From Przewalskia tangutica (Eukaryota > Streptophyta > Magnoliopsida > Solanales > Solanaceae), in contig CM056736.1 in NCBI GenBank assembly GCA_029844215.1, forward strand, positions 60,449,562 to 60,513,561: DNA of 64,000 nt, in the 5' to 3' direction. How positions within the stretch are numbered: the stretch's first letter is position 1; the number at the start of each line of letters is the position of its first letter. The notes under the pieces are model-generated. The model made no database searches. It was given only the letters and a program-made list of their open reading frames with translations, and was not told the origin of the DNA. This document shows positions 10,657 to 22,317 of the stretch, piece by piece. Position numbers and translations under genes: made by a program.

Positions 10657-13600
10657 TGTTATACCCCGTATTTCCAGAGTATGTACGTAAGGACGTACGT
10701 AGAAAATTTGAACTTTTAAATAGGCTTGGACGATTTCCCTTTGTGCACAACACCCGGTTAGAGTCGTTTTTAAACGCTTTCACGACTTCGTAGGGAAAAT
10801 TCCGGCTATGTCATTTTTAATTTTTGCGGATTTTTCCGAGAGACGAAACATTTTTGACCAACAAGAGGGCGACACTTGTCACCCTCTCATTGGAAGGACT
10901 TGGGCGGTCAAGGGTGGCCGAAAGTTGGCTATTTTGTCTTGGAGTTGGTAGGATATTTTGTGTGCAAGTTGGCTAGGTACACTTGCCCTAATCTTGGCCT
11001 TACACTTGCCTAGCACTTGGCTAAATCTTGGCCATTGGTTGGCCTTTACTTGACCTATAAATACCCCTCCCCTTTGATGAACTTCTTCATCCAAAAATCT
11101 CTAAGTCTTGAAAGCTTCTTCCTCCCCTTAGTGTAGTGTCTTGGCCGAGAGTCCTCCCCTTTGTGAGGCCTTTGGCGGAGAGCACCCCCTTGGCCGAGAG
11201 TTTCCCTTGAGTGGGTTGGCGAGGTACACACCCCCTTGTGGTGTTGTCTCGTATAAATACCCCCCTCTTGGTAGAAATAGTCTCAAAAGTATTGTTACTT
11301 TGCCCAAATTACCTTAGCAGTATACCTTGTTGTATTCTAAGGTTATACCTATCTGAAAAGCTCGAAATACTATTATACTTCCCGGTCAATACAAAACCGA
11401 AACCCTAAGGAAAATCTCCATGGTTAGTTGGAGTAGTATGTAGAAGTTGGTTAGAACTTAAGGGTGGTTTAGAGCTGGTTGAGCGCCTGAGTCGAGCTAA
11501 ACGTTGCCCAGGATCGACATCTCTACTTGGATAATTATGGGCTTATCGAGGTAATTATCTTGTCCCCCTATTGTAATTGAAGATTACATGTTGTAGGAAT
11601 ATATAGTTGAAGTATACTATATATAGATCTGAACTTAGTGTTGTGGCAATGTCCTCGACTTAAGCTGAATTTAAAAGAGAATCGAATCAGTAATTACGTA
11701 GGATCAGACATGAGACTTGTGTAGTTTGACTGCAGGGCGGTCGCCAAATTTCCCGTAGGATCTTGTATCTAGATTTATTCTACCGAGTAGTCTAGACTTT
11801 GATAGACTTGTGTAACTGTATAGGTTGAATGTTCGCGAGTAGCATGTGCTACTTGAGAAGGTGGACCAAAGCTAGCCGTTATAGCGTGAGCGATTTGCTA
11901 ATAGTCGATAATCGTCGCGAGGTATGTGAACCTCTTCCTATCTCTTCTAGCATGATGTGTGTATAACTATGTAGTACGGTAGACGACGTGTTAATTGAAC
12001 GTAGTTGTACGCAATGTCTTTTGACTTAAGCCCGAATAATAATAATCTCAAGTAGTTCAAGAGAATTAAGAACTGTTTTTAAAAGAAGAGTAATACTTGG
12101 TTTTAAAAGCTTAAGAGTTATACTAGCTTTATGGGAAGTTAGGTATAACGGCTTAAGAGAGATAAAACGAATGATTTATTTATTTTAGGAGTTAAGAGAC
12201 TTGATCTTGTAAGATAAGAGACTTAACTTAAATAAATTATATGAAATTTTGTGTGAAACCTCATTCGTGAGTAATGAGTACTTGATTTTTAAAGGATAAT
12301 GTTTCTTGATTTGAAATCGTAATGTGTATCGACAAACCATCGCGGCGTTAATAAAGGGAAATGTTTTGATTAATGAAGTATTAATAAAACCAGAGAAACT
12401 TCCACCGCATAAGCTAAGATGAGACAAAATGATATTTCCTAGATCATGGCTGCCGTAATAAGATTGTTATAAACAAGAATATCCTACTCACATATAAGGC
12501 TTATGTTTCTTAGATGGTTTAAAAGAGAATTATATTCTTAAATGAATAAGGCTATGAACCACGAAACCTTTCTAAGATAAGAAACGTGAACATTTGAAAT
12601 TAGGCAAACTTGGACGTTTGGAAAATAATGTTGTTACTTGATTTTACAAAGGTAAGTACTTTGGTTTACTTAAGAAGATAATCACTCTATTTTATACTAC
12701 GGGTATTGTGTGACTTATGTGAAAGAAACGGATCTTTTAAAAAGTTATTATATGAAGTACTTTGGGGATAGATACCCGAACTTGTTAGTAGAAAGTGCCT
12801 TGTGTGAATAACTTGATTGTGTTGGTTTGTGATAGCCTTGTAATATTGTCTTGTTGATTGATAAGTAAACATGCTAGGATGCTACGTGTGTTAGTATCTT
12901 GTGATGTTTGTGTAAAGGGGTTTTTCCTTTGTTGTGCTTATGTTGTTTAACGATAAGCTGTTATGTTAGTATTATACATCACTCATCTCTTGAGATGATT
13001 CCGGGGGTTAAGCTGCCCTCCGATGCGGGGTAGACTCAGGCGGGTCGATGGACCTATGATTCGAGAATACCTCATGCGGGCCGATGAGATTGGCCTATGC
13101 GGAGCTACGAGAGTTCCAGGTTAGGGTGCGTCCTTTATGGGCATGCGGTCTATGTGGCCATGCGGACTGCGAAGTCCAGGCGGATGCCGGGGAGTAGCTA
13201 CCCTCGATGCGGGGTTATACCTCATGCAGGCCTATGAGTTTGGCCTATGCGGGTCGCGGAAGTTCTGACTAGACGCGCGACATTAGATATCGCGCGAGTG
13301 GCGGCTTTGTTCATGTGACGGTCCAGACAGATCTCATGATACGCTTTATGACCTTGGTACTGTGGGTTTTAGTAGTCGGCTATGCCTTCGTACTTACCCC
13401 GTACAGTTTTATTATAACACAGGTGGGACCTGGTGTTCATGTGTGTTCCTTGGTGCTTTCATATCATAGACTGCCGGCAGTGAGGAATGTGTTCCACGGG
13501 CACGATTGATGTTGTGGGCGTGAGACCCATTGTTATGTTTAAGTGATGACTTGAGGCGTGAGTCCTCGACTTGACATGATCGCTATTTATTGTAAAATCG

Positions 13601-14090
13601 TAGTTTGGTTATCATACATGTCTCCCGCTTTGTATAGACTACTATGATTTCATTTACGATTTATTTTCGCCACATACTCTGCATCAGATCGACTCTCCTG
13701 GGCCGCGTTCATGCCGCAGTAAAGGTACACCGCCGTTGATCCTCGCTCTTAGGGTCACAGTCAGTTGGGAAAGCTCCGTTTCTCGGAGGCTTATCTTCGT
13801 ATAGTCCTGTTGTTGTAGGTGCTACATTCGTGGTATGACGGCCCCGCCCGTCGTTGTTGTCATATCATTCGTAGAGGTGCGTAGTACTTGTTGGGCGGTG
13901 GTTTGTAAAAGGATTAAACTGCTCATGTTGAAAAAGTTGTTGTTTATATATATGCCGAAAGGCAAGTTTTTCTCATTATTGTTTCATATTTCATAATATG
14001 TCTTGTATCGCTTTATGTTCCGATTACTCGATGTTGTATCACTAGGGTGCACGGGTAAGGCACTACCACGCCCTTAATCGGGTCGTGACA
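10657..14090 (+). mobile_element. S2: solo LTR inside the M1 integrase
   Basis: A complete LTR (3434 bp, TGTTATACCCCG to GGTCGTGACA) flanked by the TSD ATCTC (10652-10656 and 14091-14095). Integrase coding sequence resumes on the other side in the same minus orientation. No internal region is present. The second half (about 13000-14050) has many shortened CAG/CTG sites compared with S1 or the 3' LTR of E2. Confidence 0.93.
10865..11063 (+). promoter_or_regulatory. S2 U3 promoter: palindrome plus TATA box
   Basis: The palindrome at 10865-10886 has arms GAGGGCGACA and TGTCACCCTC around CACTTG, and TATAAATA follows at 11056-11063. A second TATAAATA lies further downstream (11252-11259). Confidence 0.65.
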
Positions 14091-15719
14091 ATCTCTCTGA
14101 TGTACAATCAGGCATAGTCCTCAGCCGAAAACATCGTCCTGACTGGAAGGAAATGGGTTGATTTTGTCAGCCTGTCAACAATAACCCAAATGGAGTCGTA
14201 CTTCCTCTGAGTACGAGGTAACCCTGTAACAAAGTCCATGTTGATCACCTCCCACTTCCAAGTCGGAATCTCAATAGCCTGCAATAATCCACCGGGCCTC
14301 GTGCTCGACCTGACTGGCCGGGCAATTAGGACATCAGGCAACAAAACCCCGCCACGCCCTCTTCGTGCCATCCCACCAATACAAACATCCGAGGTCATGG
14401 CACATCTTGGTCGACCGGATGAATAGAATAACGAGCACCGTGCCTCCCAAAATCTGCCGACGGTCTGTCACATCGGGAACACACAACCGCCCTCAAATCT
14501 TAGCACCCATCAGCGCCACGAATAGACTCTTCTCCTCCCGAAGAGATGCATCTCGATATCGCATCAACACCGGGTCTCAAATCGCCGCTTCTTCACCTCA
14601 TCAATGATGGAAGACTCGCAACCTCACGAACCCGCACCCACTATCGTCGGTATCGATCAATCGAACCCCAAAGCTCGCTACCGGTGGATCGACGGACCAT
14701 GTCCCGCCTCTCCGCCGCACTCTGCACTTCATGATCTACGACTCAAGGCATCAAGAACTACGTTGGCTTTCCTGATGGTATAGAATATCAACATCATAAT
14801 CTTTCAAAGAACTCTAACCACCGTCTCGCCGCAAGTTCGGCTCCTCTCGCTGAAGATATACCTGAGGCTCTTGTGGTGCGTATAAATATCCACATGAACC
14901 CCATACAAATAATTTCTCCAAATCTTCAAAGCATGAATAATCTGCGCCAACTCTAAGTCGTGGGTAGGTAATTCCTCTCATGCTTCAGAATCGCCGGAAG
15001 CATAGGCTATAACCTTGCCGCGTCCGCATCAAAACACACCCTAGCCCGATACCCGAGGCATCACAATAGATCACGCACTGCCTAACCCTCAAAGAGTAAG
15101 AATCGAGTCAGAGTCAACCTTTCCTTCAAAGAATCGAAACCCTTCTCGCAAACCTCGCCCATCGGAACTTGGCCGCTTTTTGAGTCACCCTAGTCAACGG
15201 TGCTTGAAATCAAGCAACCGCTCACGAACCTATGATAATAACTCGCCAAACTAAGAAATCGCGCACTTTGGTCGGAGTAGTAGGTCTCGCCAAGACTGAT
15301 CGCTTCACCTTGCCGTATCCACGAACACCATCACCCAATAATGTGCCCAGGGAATGCCACCGAGGCCAACCAAAACTCACACTTGGAGAACTTGGCGACA
15401 ATCGCCGGCTCGAGAACCCCAAGTACCGCCTCAAGTGATCTGCGTACGCCTCGCTCATTCGCGAATAAACCAGGATGTCATCAATGAATACTATCACAAA
15501 TGTATCCAAAATGGCTTGAACACCCGGTCATCAAATCCATAAATACCGCCGAGCGTTGGTCAAACCAAAAGACATAACCACGAACTCATAGTGCCCATAC
15601 CGGTCCTGAATGCGATCTTTGGGATATCCGCCTCGAACTCGCACTGATGATAACCGCATCGCAGTCTATCTTGAGAAACACCTCGCACTCGAACTGGTCA
15701 AACAAATCATCAATCACGG
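14091..15719 (-). pseudogene. M1 pol: RT, RNase H and integrase N-terminus (broken)
   Basis: This is the upstream half of M1 pol, read right to left. About 15719-15510 encodes RT segments resembling LKIDLRSGYHQ and YGHYEFVVM with FGLTNA. 15509-15222 carries the RT active site FIDDILVYS. About 15210-14420 corresponds to the RNase H and connection region, but I could not keep one open frame through it. 14398-14108 carries the start of the integrase core with INMDFVTGLPRT (first catalytic Asp) and VDRLTKSTHFLPV. Multiple frameshifts separate these pieces, some at CAG/CTG sites and possibly sequence errors. O interrupts the RT at 15725, so protease, gag and the 5' LTR lie outside the window. Confidence 0.85.
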
Positions 15720-15724
15720 GAGGG

Positions 15725-16030
15725 TGTTATACCCCGTATTTCCAGTATGTATGCGAGACGACGCATTTAATATATTCAAGCCCTAATTAGGTTAAGGATG
15801 AAATTGTGAACTTTCGACGGAAAAGATTCCGAACCTTGTGAAGGAAATTCTACGTTTAATATTTTAACCGATTACGGATTTTTCTGAGAGACGAAATATT
15901 TTGGACCAATAGGAGGGCGACATGTGTCACCCTTAGTTGGCATGGGTTGGACGAAAATGTTGGCCAAGTGGACAAGGTCAAATGGTCAAGTCTTGGAAGA
16001 TATTTCTTTGGGTGAGTGGGGGTAGGTAGG
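15725..16030 (+). repeat. O: 5' LTR piece 1
   Basis: Starts TGTTATACCCCG and includes the palindrome GAGGGCGACATGTGTCACCC (15913-15932). It is cut at 16031 by S3 with TSD GTAGG. Confidence 0.88.
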
Positions 16031-16348
16031 TGTTATACCCCGTAGTTCTAGGGTATATATGTGAGAATGTACGTACGAGAATACGACAGAAATTTTGGAA
16101 AGAAAGGAAGATGTGATTTTTCGACTAAAAGTTTAGGTTTTGTGAAGAAAAAGGTTCGTTAATGGGAATTGGATTCCCAGATTTGGTATTTGGACTTCTT
16201 GGATTATTTTAGAATTATGAGATTTTATTTTCGGAAATGGTCACGTGGGGCCCACGGGAGAAATTTACGGTTTTGTGGGGCCCGCTTTGTTTTTGAGATT
16301 TTCGGTATTTTGGATATTTTCGGAAGACGAAATATTTTGGACGAGTCG

Positions 16349-16551
16349 GGGGGCGACACGTGTCACCCCCATGTGTCACTTGGCCGAAATTGGAGGGACA
16401 AGTGGCTAGCCACTTATCCCCTTGGCCGAAATGGCCATGACACTTGGCAAGGATTTTCGTTGGCCATGTGGTGTGGTGGGACCCACACACACATGGCCCA
16501 ATCTTGACCCTACACTTACCTTGATCTTGACCCTTGATTCTTCTATAAATA
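16349..16551 (+). promoter_or_regulatory. S3 U3 promoter: palindrome plus TATA box
   Basis: The palindrome at 16349-16370 has a GACACGTGTC centre and one C in the left arm. TATAAATA lies at 16544-16551. Confidence 0.65.
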
Positions 16552-17984
16552 CCCCTTAGTTTGAAGAGTAATTCATCCACACTTGAGTTAGTTTCCAAGG
16601 CAAAGCAAAATACTCCCTCCCTTTAGTGGTGTTTCGTCCATCCTCCCCCTCTTGTGTAGAAAATACTTGGTGTATTGTTGTATAATCCCAAATACCTTGG
16701 CCTAGTAACCCTAGTAGTTTTCCAAAGTTATTTCAATACTAGGAGCCCGGAAATATTACTTTATTCCAATAGCCGTAAAGTGAAACCCTAGAAAAATCTT
16801 CCTAGCTTGGTTGAAGTATTTAGAGAAGTTGTTTGGAAACTTCTAAGGGTCGCTTGGAGCGGGTTGGAGCGTAAGGAATTGGAGCTAAACGTTGCTCAGG
16901 ATCGACTTATAAACTTGGATAATTTTTGGGCTTATCGAGGTAATAATCTATGTCCCCCTATTGTAATTGGATATTACATGTTGTAGTAGTTATACTTGAA
17001 TATATTATATTGGAAGGATGATTATAAAGGTTTGAACTGTATTTACATTGGACTATACTTACAGTAGACTTGTGTAGTATTATTGTAAAGCAAAATTGAA
17101 CACGTCCGGTTAGACGTGTAATCCCCTGGGAGTTGTTGCTGCAATGCGCCTTGATAGTGAGGAGATTCATGTGATAATGTGGGAGGTGTGCGAATTTTCT
17201 CAGAGAATAAGGAATCTTGTATTTAGAATATTCTACGAAGAGAACTAGAAGTTGATAGATGTATTGTGGTTGTTATATGTGGATCTTCTATGCGCGGCAT
17301 ACTTGACTTGGCTTGTGGTTTAAGCTAAAAAGGTATGTGATTCTTCCTATACTCTTGAGCATGATTGTTGTGAACTATATAGTACGGTAGACGTACATGT
17401 GTGAAATGAAGTTTGTTTGTTTAAAACATAAAGTGTTATAATGGCTTTATGGGAAGTTAGTTATAACGACTTTATGAAGATAAAAGAAAGATTTGGTTTT
17501 GACAGTAAAACGACTTGATTTTGAAAGTTAAGAGACTTGATCTTGAAAAATAAGAGACTTGACTTATAACGACTTGTTTTCGGAAAAGGAGAAGTAACTT
17601 GATTTAAGTATAGGTTACTTGTTTTGAAAAGAGTAAGTTAGTTGGGTTTTAAAAGAGTATACTTGATGTTGTTCTAAAAGAAAATCACTTGGTTTAAAAA
17701 GTATGGAGTACTTGATTTTAAAAGCCTTGTAAAGATTTTTACGAAGGTGAAGTAATTTGGTTTTAAAAGTAAAATGTGTTTTCTTTATATACTACGAGTA
17801 TTAGTATCGTGTGGCTTTTACGTAACAAGAGGTTTTTTTTAAAAGAATGAAAGTATGTAGTATTTCGGATTGTTGATATAAAATGAAAGTACATTAAACT
17901 TGCCTATGCTTGTTGTGATAGCCTTGTTGTGCAAGTGTTGTGATTCTATGCTACCGTGTCTCTCGGGGAGGACCGGTTATCTGA

Positions 17985-18185
17985 TTGATTGTTGGACATA
18001 CTGACGCGTTGGATTTTCCACGAGTATGCGTCCACTATTGAGTATTATCTGGTTATTTCTTTTGGACATACTGACGCGTTGGATTTTCCACGAGTATGCG
18101 TCCACTTTGAGTATTATCTTGTTATTCCTTTGGACATGCTGACGCGATGGATGTTCCACGGGCATGCGTCCAGTAGGATGGTTTC
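17985..18185 (+). repeat. About 70-bp tandem repeat in S3
   Basis: Three copies of a unit with TTGGACATACTGACGCG, a GGATTTTCCACGAGTATGCG block and GTCCA. Open frames on both strands here (17977-18207) are products of the repeat. Confidence 0.85.
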
Positions 18186-19216
18186 ATGGCCATGCTTTCC
18201 GAGGTAAGATGCCGGGGCATGCGGTCATTGTGAGAGTTTTGTTATTAGTCCATGGACCGCTAATCCATGAAGCTTGCCGCGGTGACGAACAATCACGCTT
18301 GATTTGTACACGTGGTTACTGTGCACACTTTAGATACTTGTCTCCGGTCATTTCTCGTATCGGCAGTTATCGGTAGATAGCTTCGAGATACTTGCCTCGG
18401 TCATATCTCGTGAGACGGTTGGCTAGTACGTTAGCTTTGGTACTTGCCTCGACCCGGCGTGGCTAGCTTTTGGATCCGTAATTAGCTTCCGCACCTTGCC
18501 CGCGTGAAGTTTTATGACTAGCTTTGGAACCGTATAGGGCGATTCTACTTGGCCCGATCGGTTTGACGACGCAGTGGATCTAGTGTTGAGTTCACATATG
18601 GGTGTTGTTTTACATCATGTACCGCCGATGAGGAAATGAGTTCCACGCATGAGTGATATTATGGGCGTGAGACCCATAGTTATGTGTGAGTGATTATTCG
18701 GGATATCGTCCCTTACTTGACATAATCTGCATTTATTTCGAAATGGTTTTATAAAATGATGAAATGTGATTTCATTACGATTTTCGCCACATACTTGGTA
18801 CTGTATCGACCTCTGGGCCGCTCATGCCGCAGTAGAGGTACACTGTTGTTGATCCTCGCTCATAGGATCGCATTCAAGTTGGGAAGCTCCGCTTTCTCCG
18901 AGGCTTATCTTTTGGTATAGCCCCGCCATTGTAGATACTTGTACATCTGTGGTATGGCGGGCCCTGTCTCGTCATAGTTGTTGCTATATTCATAAGGTGC
19001 TGTAGCATCTTGTTGTGGCGTGGTTTGTAAAGGATTGTAACTGTTCAGTTTTATGTATATTCAGGAAGGTGACCGGTTTGGTTGGCCTGTTTTATTATCA
19101 TATTTCTTGTTTCATGTTTAAGTTTTTATTTTCGCTGATTTTCTCTGATGTTGTATCACTAGGGTGCCCGGGGTAAGGCACCAGTCACGGGCCCGGGATC
19201 GGGTCGTGACAGTAGG

Positions 19217-20487
19217 GACGTTTTTTGTGCCTAGTGGAAGGCCACATGGCTCTTGGTTGTGGGGGACATATGTCCCAAGGTTGTGGTGGACATATGTCCC
19301 AACTTTGTGGTGGACACTTGGTTGGAAGACCTCACTCTTCACATGGATCCAAATCTTCACCCTCCATTTGTTTTGATCTTGGCCCTTAGTGGTTCTATAA
19401 ATACCCCCCTCTTGTGCAAGACTTCTTCATCCACAAAACAATTTCCAAGTCTTAAAATCCTTCCCCCTTTGTGGTAAAGCTGGCCCAAGTCCCCTTTGGA
19501 AGCTTTCGTCCAAGCACCCTCTCCCCTTCCTAGTTGTCTCGTCAAAATACCCCTTGGTAGAAAAGTTGTCTTCTAGTATTGTTACTATGACAAAATACCT
19601 TAGCCTTATACCTTGTAGTATTCCAAAGTTACCTCTATACTAAAAGCCCAGAAATACTACTTTATATCCATTAGTCGCAAAACGAAACCCTAAGGAAAAT
19701 CTTCATAGTTGGTTGAAGTTTTAGGTAGAAGTTGTTTAGAAACTTCTAAGGGTTTCTTGGAGCTATCGGAGCGTCCAAATTAGGAGCTCAACGTTGTTCA
19801 GGATCGACATTTAAAACATGGATAATTTTGGGCTTATCGAGGTAAATATCTTTGTCCTTCTATTGTAATTGGAAATTACATACTGTAGTAGTATAGAAAT
19901 GAGTATAAGATATATAGAAGGATGGTATAAGAGAAGAGTATTGAACTGATTACATGTGACCGTATTTACAGTAGACTTGTGTAGTTGACGGGTAGGGAAA
20001 TGCTGCCCAAATTTCCATAGAATAGAGAACCTTCTGCTTAGAATATTCTACAGAGTAGTCTAGACGTTGATAGACGTATATGGCCATTATAGGTTGAAGT
20101 TCTGCGAGTAGCGTGTTCTACTTGAAGGGTGGACAAGGCTAGCAGGGTTATAGTACGGTGGAGCGTTTTGCTATTTGTCGATAATCATCGTGAGGTATGT
20201 GAACCTCTTCCTATCCTTTCTAGCATGATGTTTTGTAAACTATGTAGTACGGTAGACGTACATGTGCTAAATGAGTTTTGGTTGGTTTAAAACATAAGGT
20301 GTTATAATAGCTTTATGAGAAGTTAGTTATAACGACTTTATGTAGGTAAAAGAATGGTTTATTGATTTTAGAAGTTAAGAGACTTGATCTTAAAAGATAA
20401 GAGACTTAACTTATAAATGATGTTTTATGAAATATTAAGGACTATGAATTTTGTTAAAAAAGTTGTGAAACCTCATTCGTGAGTAAT
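19217..20487 (+). repeat. O: 5' LTR piece 2
   Basis: LTR sequence continuing from 16030 after S3. It contains TATAAATA (19396-19403) and the usual block of R/U5-like sequence ending in CATTCGTGAGTAAT. At 20488 E1 interrupts it. Confidence 0.88.
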
Positions 20488-22317
20488 TGTTATACCCCGT
20501 ATTTCCAGAGTATGTACGTAAGGACGTACGTAGAAAATTTGAACTTGAGAATAGGCTTGGCCGATTTACTTTTGTGCACAACACCCGATTAGAGTCGCCG
20601 ACGAAACGCTTCCACACTTTCGTAGGGAATTTCCGCTATGTAATTTTTAAATTTTACAGATTTTTACGAGAGAACAAAAGTGTTGGGCCAACAAGAGGGC
20701 GCCACTTGGCACCCTCTCATTGGCGGACGTGAATGGGCGGTAAAGGGAGGGTGGACGAATTGGCCTTGTTGGTCAAGGGGAGTTGGTAGGATATTTTGTG
20801 TGTTAGTTGGTCAAGGACACTTGGGTGGATCTTGGCCCTACACTTGCCTTGCACTTGGCAAGATCTTGGCCATTGGTTGGCCTTCACTTGACCTATAAAT
20901 ACCCCTCTCCCTTTGATGAATTCTTCATCCTTTCCACAAATCTCTAAGTGTTAAAACCTCCTCTCTTAGAGGTGTTCTCGCCCAACACCATCCCCTCCCC
21001 TGGCCGAGCCCTCCCTTGTGGCCTTGTGGCGAGACTTCACCCCTCCTAGTGGTGCTCGTGGGTACCCCCTAGCCTAGTTGTTTCGTATAATACCCCTCAG
21101 GTGTAGAAATACTCAAAAGTATTGTTATAATGCCCAAATTACCTTAGCCGTATACCTTGTTGTATTCTAAGGTTATACCTATCTGAAAAGCCCAGAAATA
21201 CTATTATACTTCCACTACCAAAACCAAACCCTAAGGAAAATCTCCATAGTCCGTTGGAGTATTGTGTAGAAGTTGGTTAGAACTTCTAACGGTGGTTTAG
21301 AGCGGGTTGAGCGCCGGAGTTGAGCTAAACGTTGCCCAGATCGACATTTTAACTTGGATAATTATGGGCTTATCGAGGTAATTATCTTGTCTCTATTGTA
21401 ATTGGAAATTACATGATGTTAGAATATATAGTTGAAGTATACTATATATAGTCTGAACTTAATGTTGTGGCAATGTCCTTGGACTTAAGCCGAATTTAAA
21501 GTTAAGAACCGAATCGTAATTACGTGGGGCGTATTCTGATGAGACTTGTGTAGTTGGTAGGGAAGGGCTGCCCAATTTCCGTAGGATCTTGCATCTAGAT
21601 TTATTCTACCGGTAGTCTTGACTTTGATAGACTTGTATAACCCGTATAGGTTGAATGTTCGCGAGTAGCATGTGCTACTTAAGAAGGTGAACCAGTAGCG
21701 GGTTATAGCCGATGGAGCGATTTGCTAATAGTCGATAATCGCCGCGGTATGTGAACCTCTTCCTATCTCTTCTAGCATGATGTGTGTATAACTATGTAGT
21801 ACGGTAGACGTACGTGTTAATTGAACGTAGTTGTACGGCAATGTCTTTTGACTTAAGCCCGAATAATAATAATCTTGAAGTAGTTCAAGAGAATTAAGAA
21901 CTGTTTTTAAAAGAAGAGTAATACTCGGTTTTAAAAGCTTATGAGTTATACTAGCTTTATGGGAAGTTAGGTATAACGGCTTAAGAGAGATAAAACGAAT
22001 GATTTATTTATTTTAGAAGTTAAGAGACTTGATCTTGTAAGATAAGAGACTTAACTTAAATGAATTATATGAATTTTGTGTGAAACCTCATTCGTGAGTA
22101 ATGAGTACTTGATTTTTAAAAGGGATAATGTTTCTTGATTTGGAAATCGAAAATGTGTATCGACAAACCACTGCAGCGTTAATAAAGGAAAATGTATTGA
22201 ATAATTAAGTATTATTAAAACCAGTAGAAACTTCCATCTGCATAGAAGATAAGATGAGACAAAATGATATTTCCTAGATCATGGCTGCTGTAATAAGATT
22301 GTTATAAACAAGAATAT
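20488..22317 (+). repeat. E1: 5' LTR piece 1
   Basis: LTR start to the S4 insertion point, with flanking TSD AATAT (22313-22317). Confidence 0.9.
20695..20901 (+). promoter_or_regulatory. E1 5' LTR promoter: variant palindrome plus TATA box
   Basis: The palindrome at 20695-20716 has arms GAGGGCGCCA and TGGCACCCTC. Relative to the other LTRs both arms are changed at the matching position, so symmetry is preserved. TATAAATA is at 20894-20901. Confidence 0.65.

Larger units (their letters stand above)
16031..19211 (+). mobile_element. S3: solo LTR in the LTR of O
   Basis: A complete 3181-bp LTR starting TGTTATACCCCG and ending GGTCGTGACA, flanked by the TSD GTAGG (16026-16030 and 19212-19216). 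Its first 350 bp share the GTGGGGCCC subtype block with S1. About 18250-18600 contains LTR-internal sequence not obvious in S1. Confidence 0.93.
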
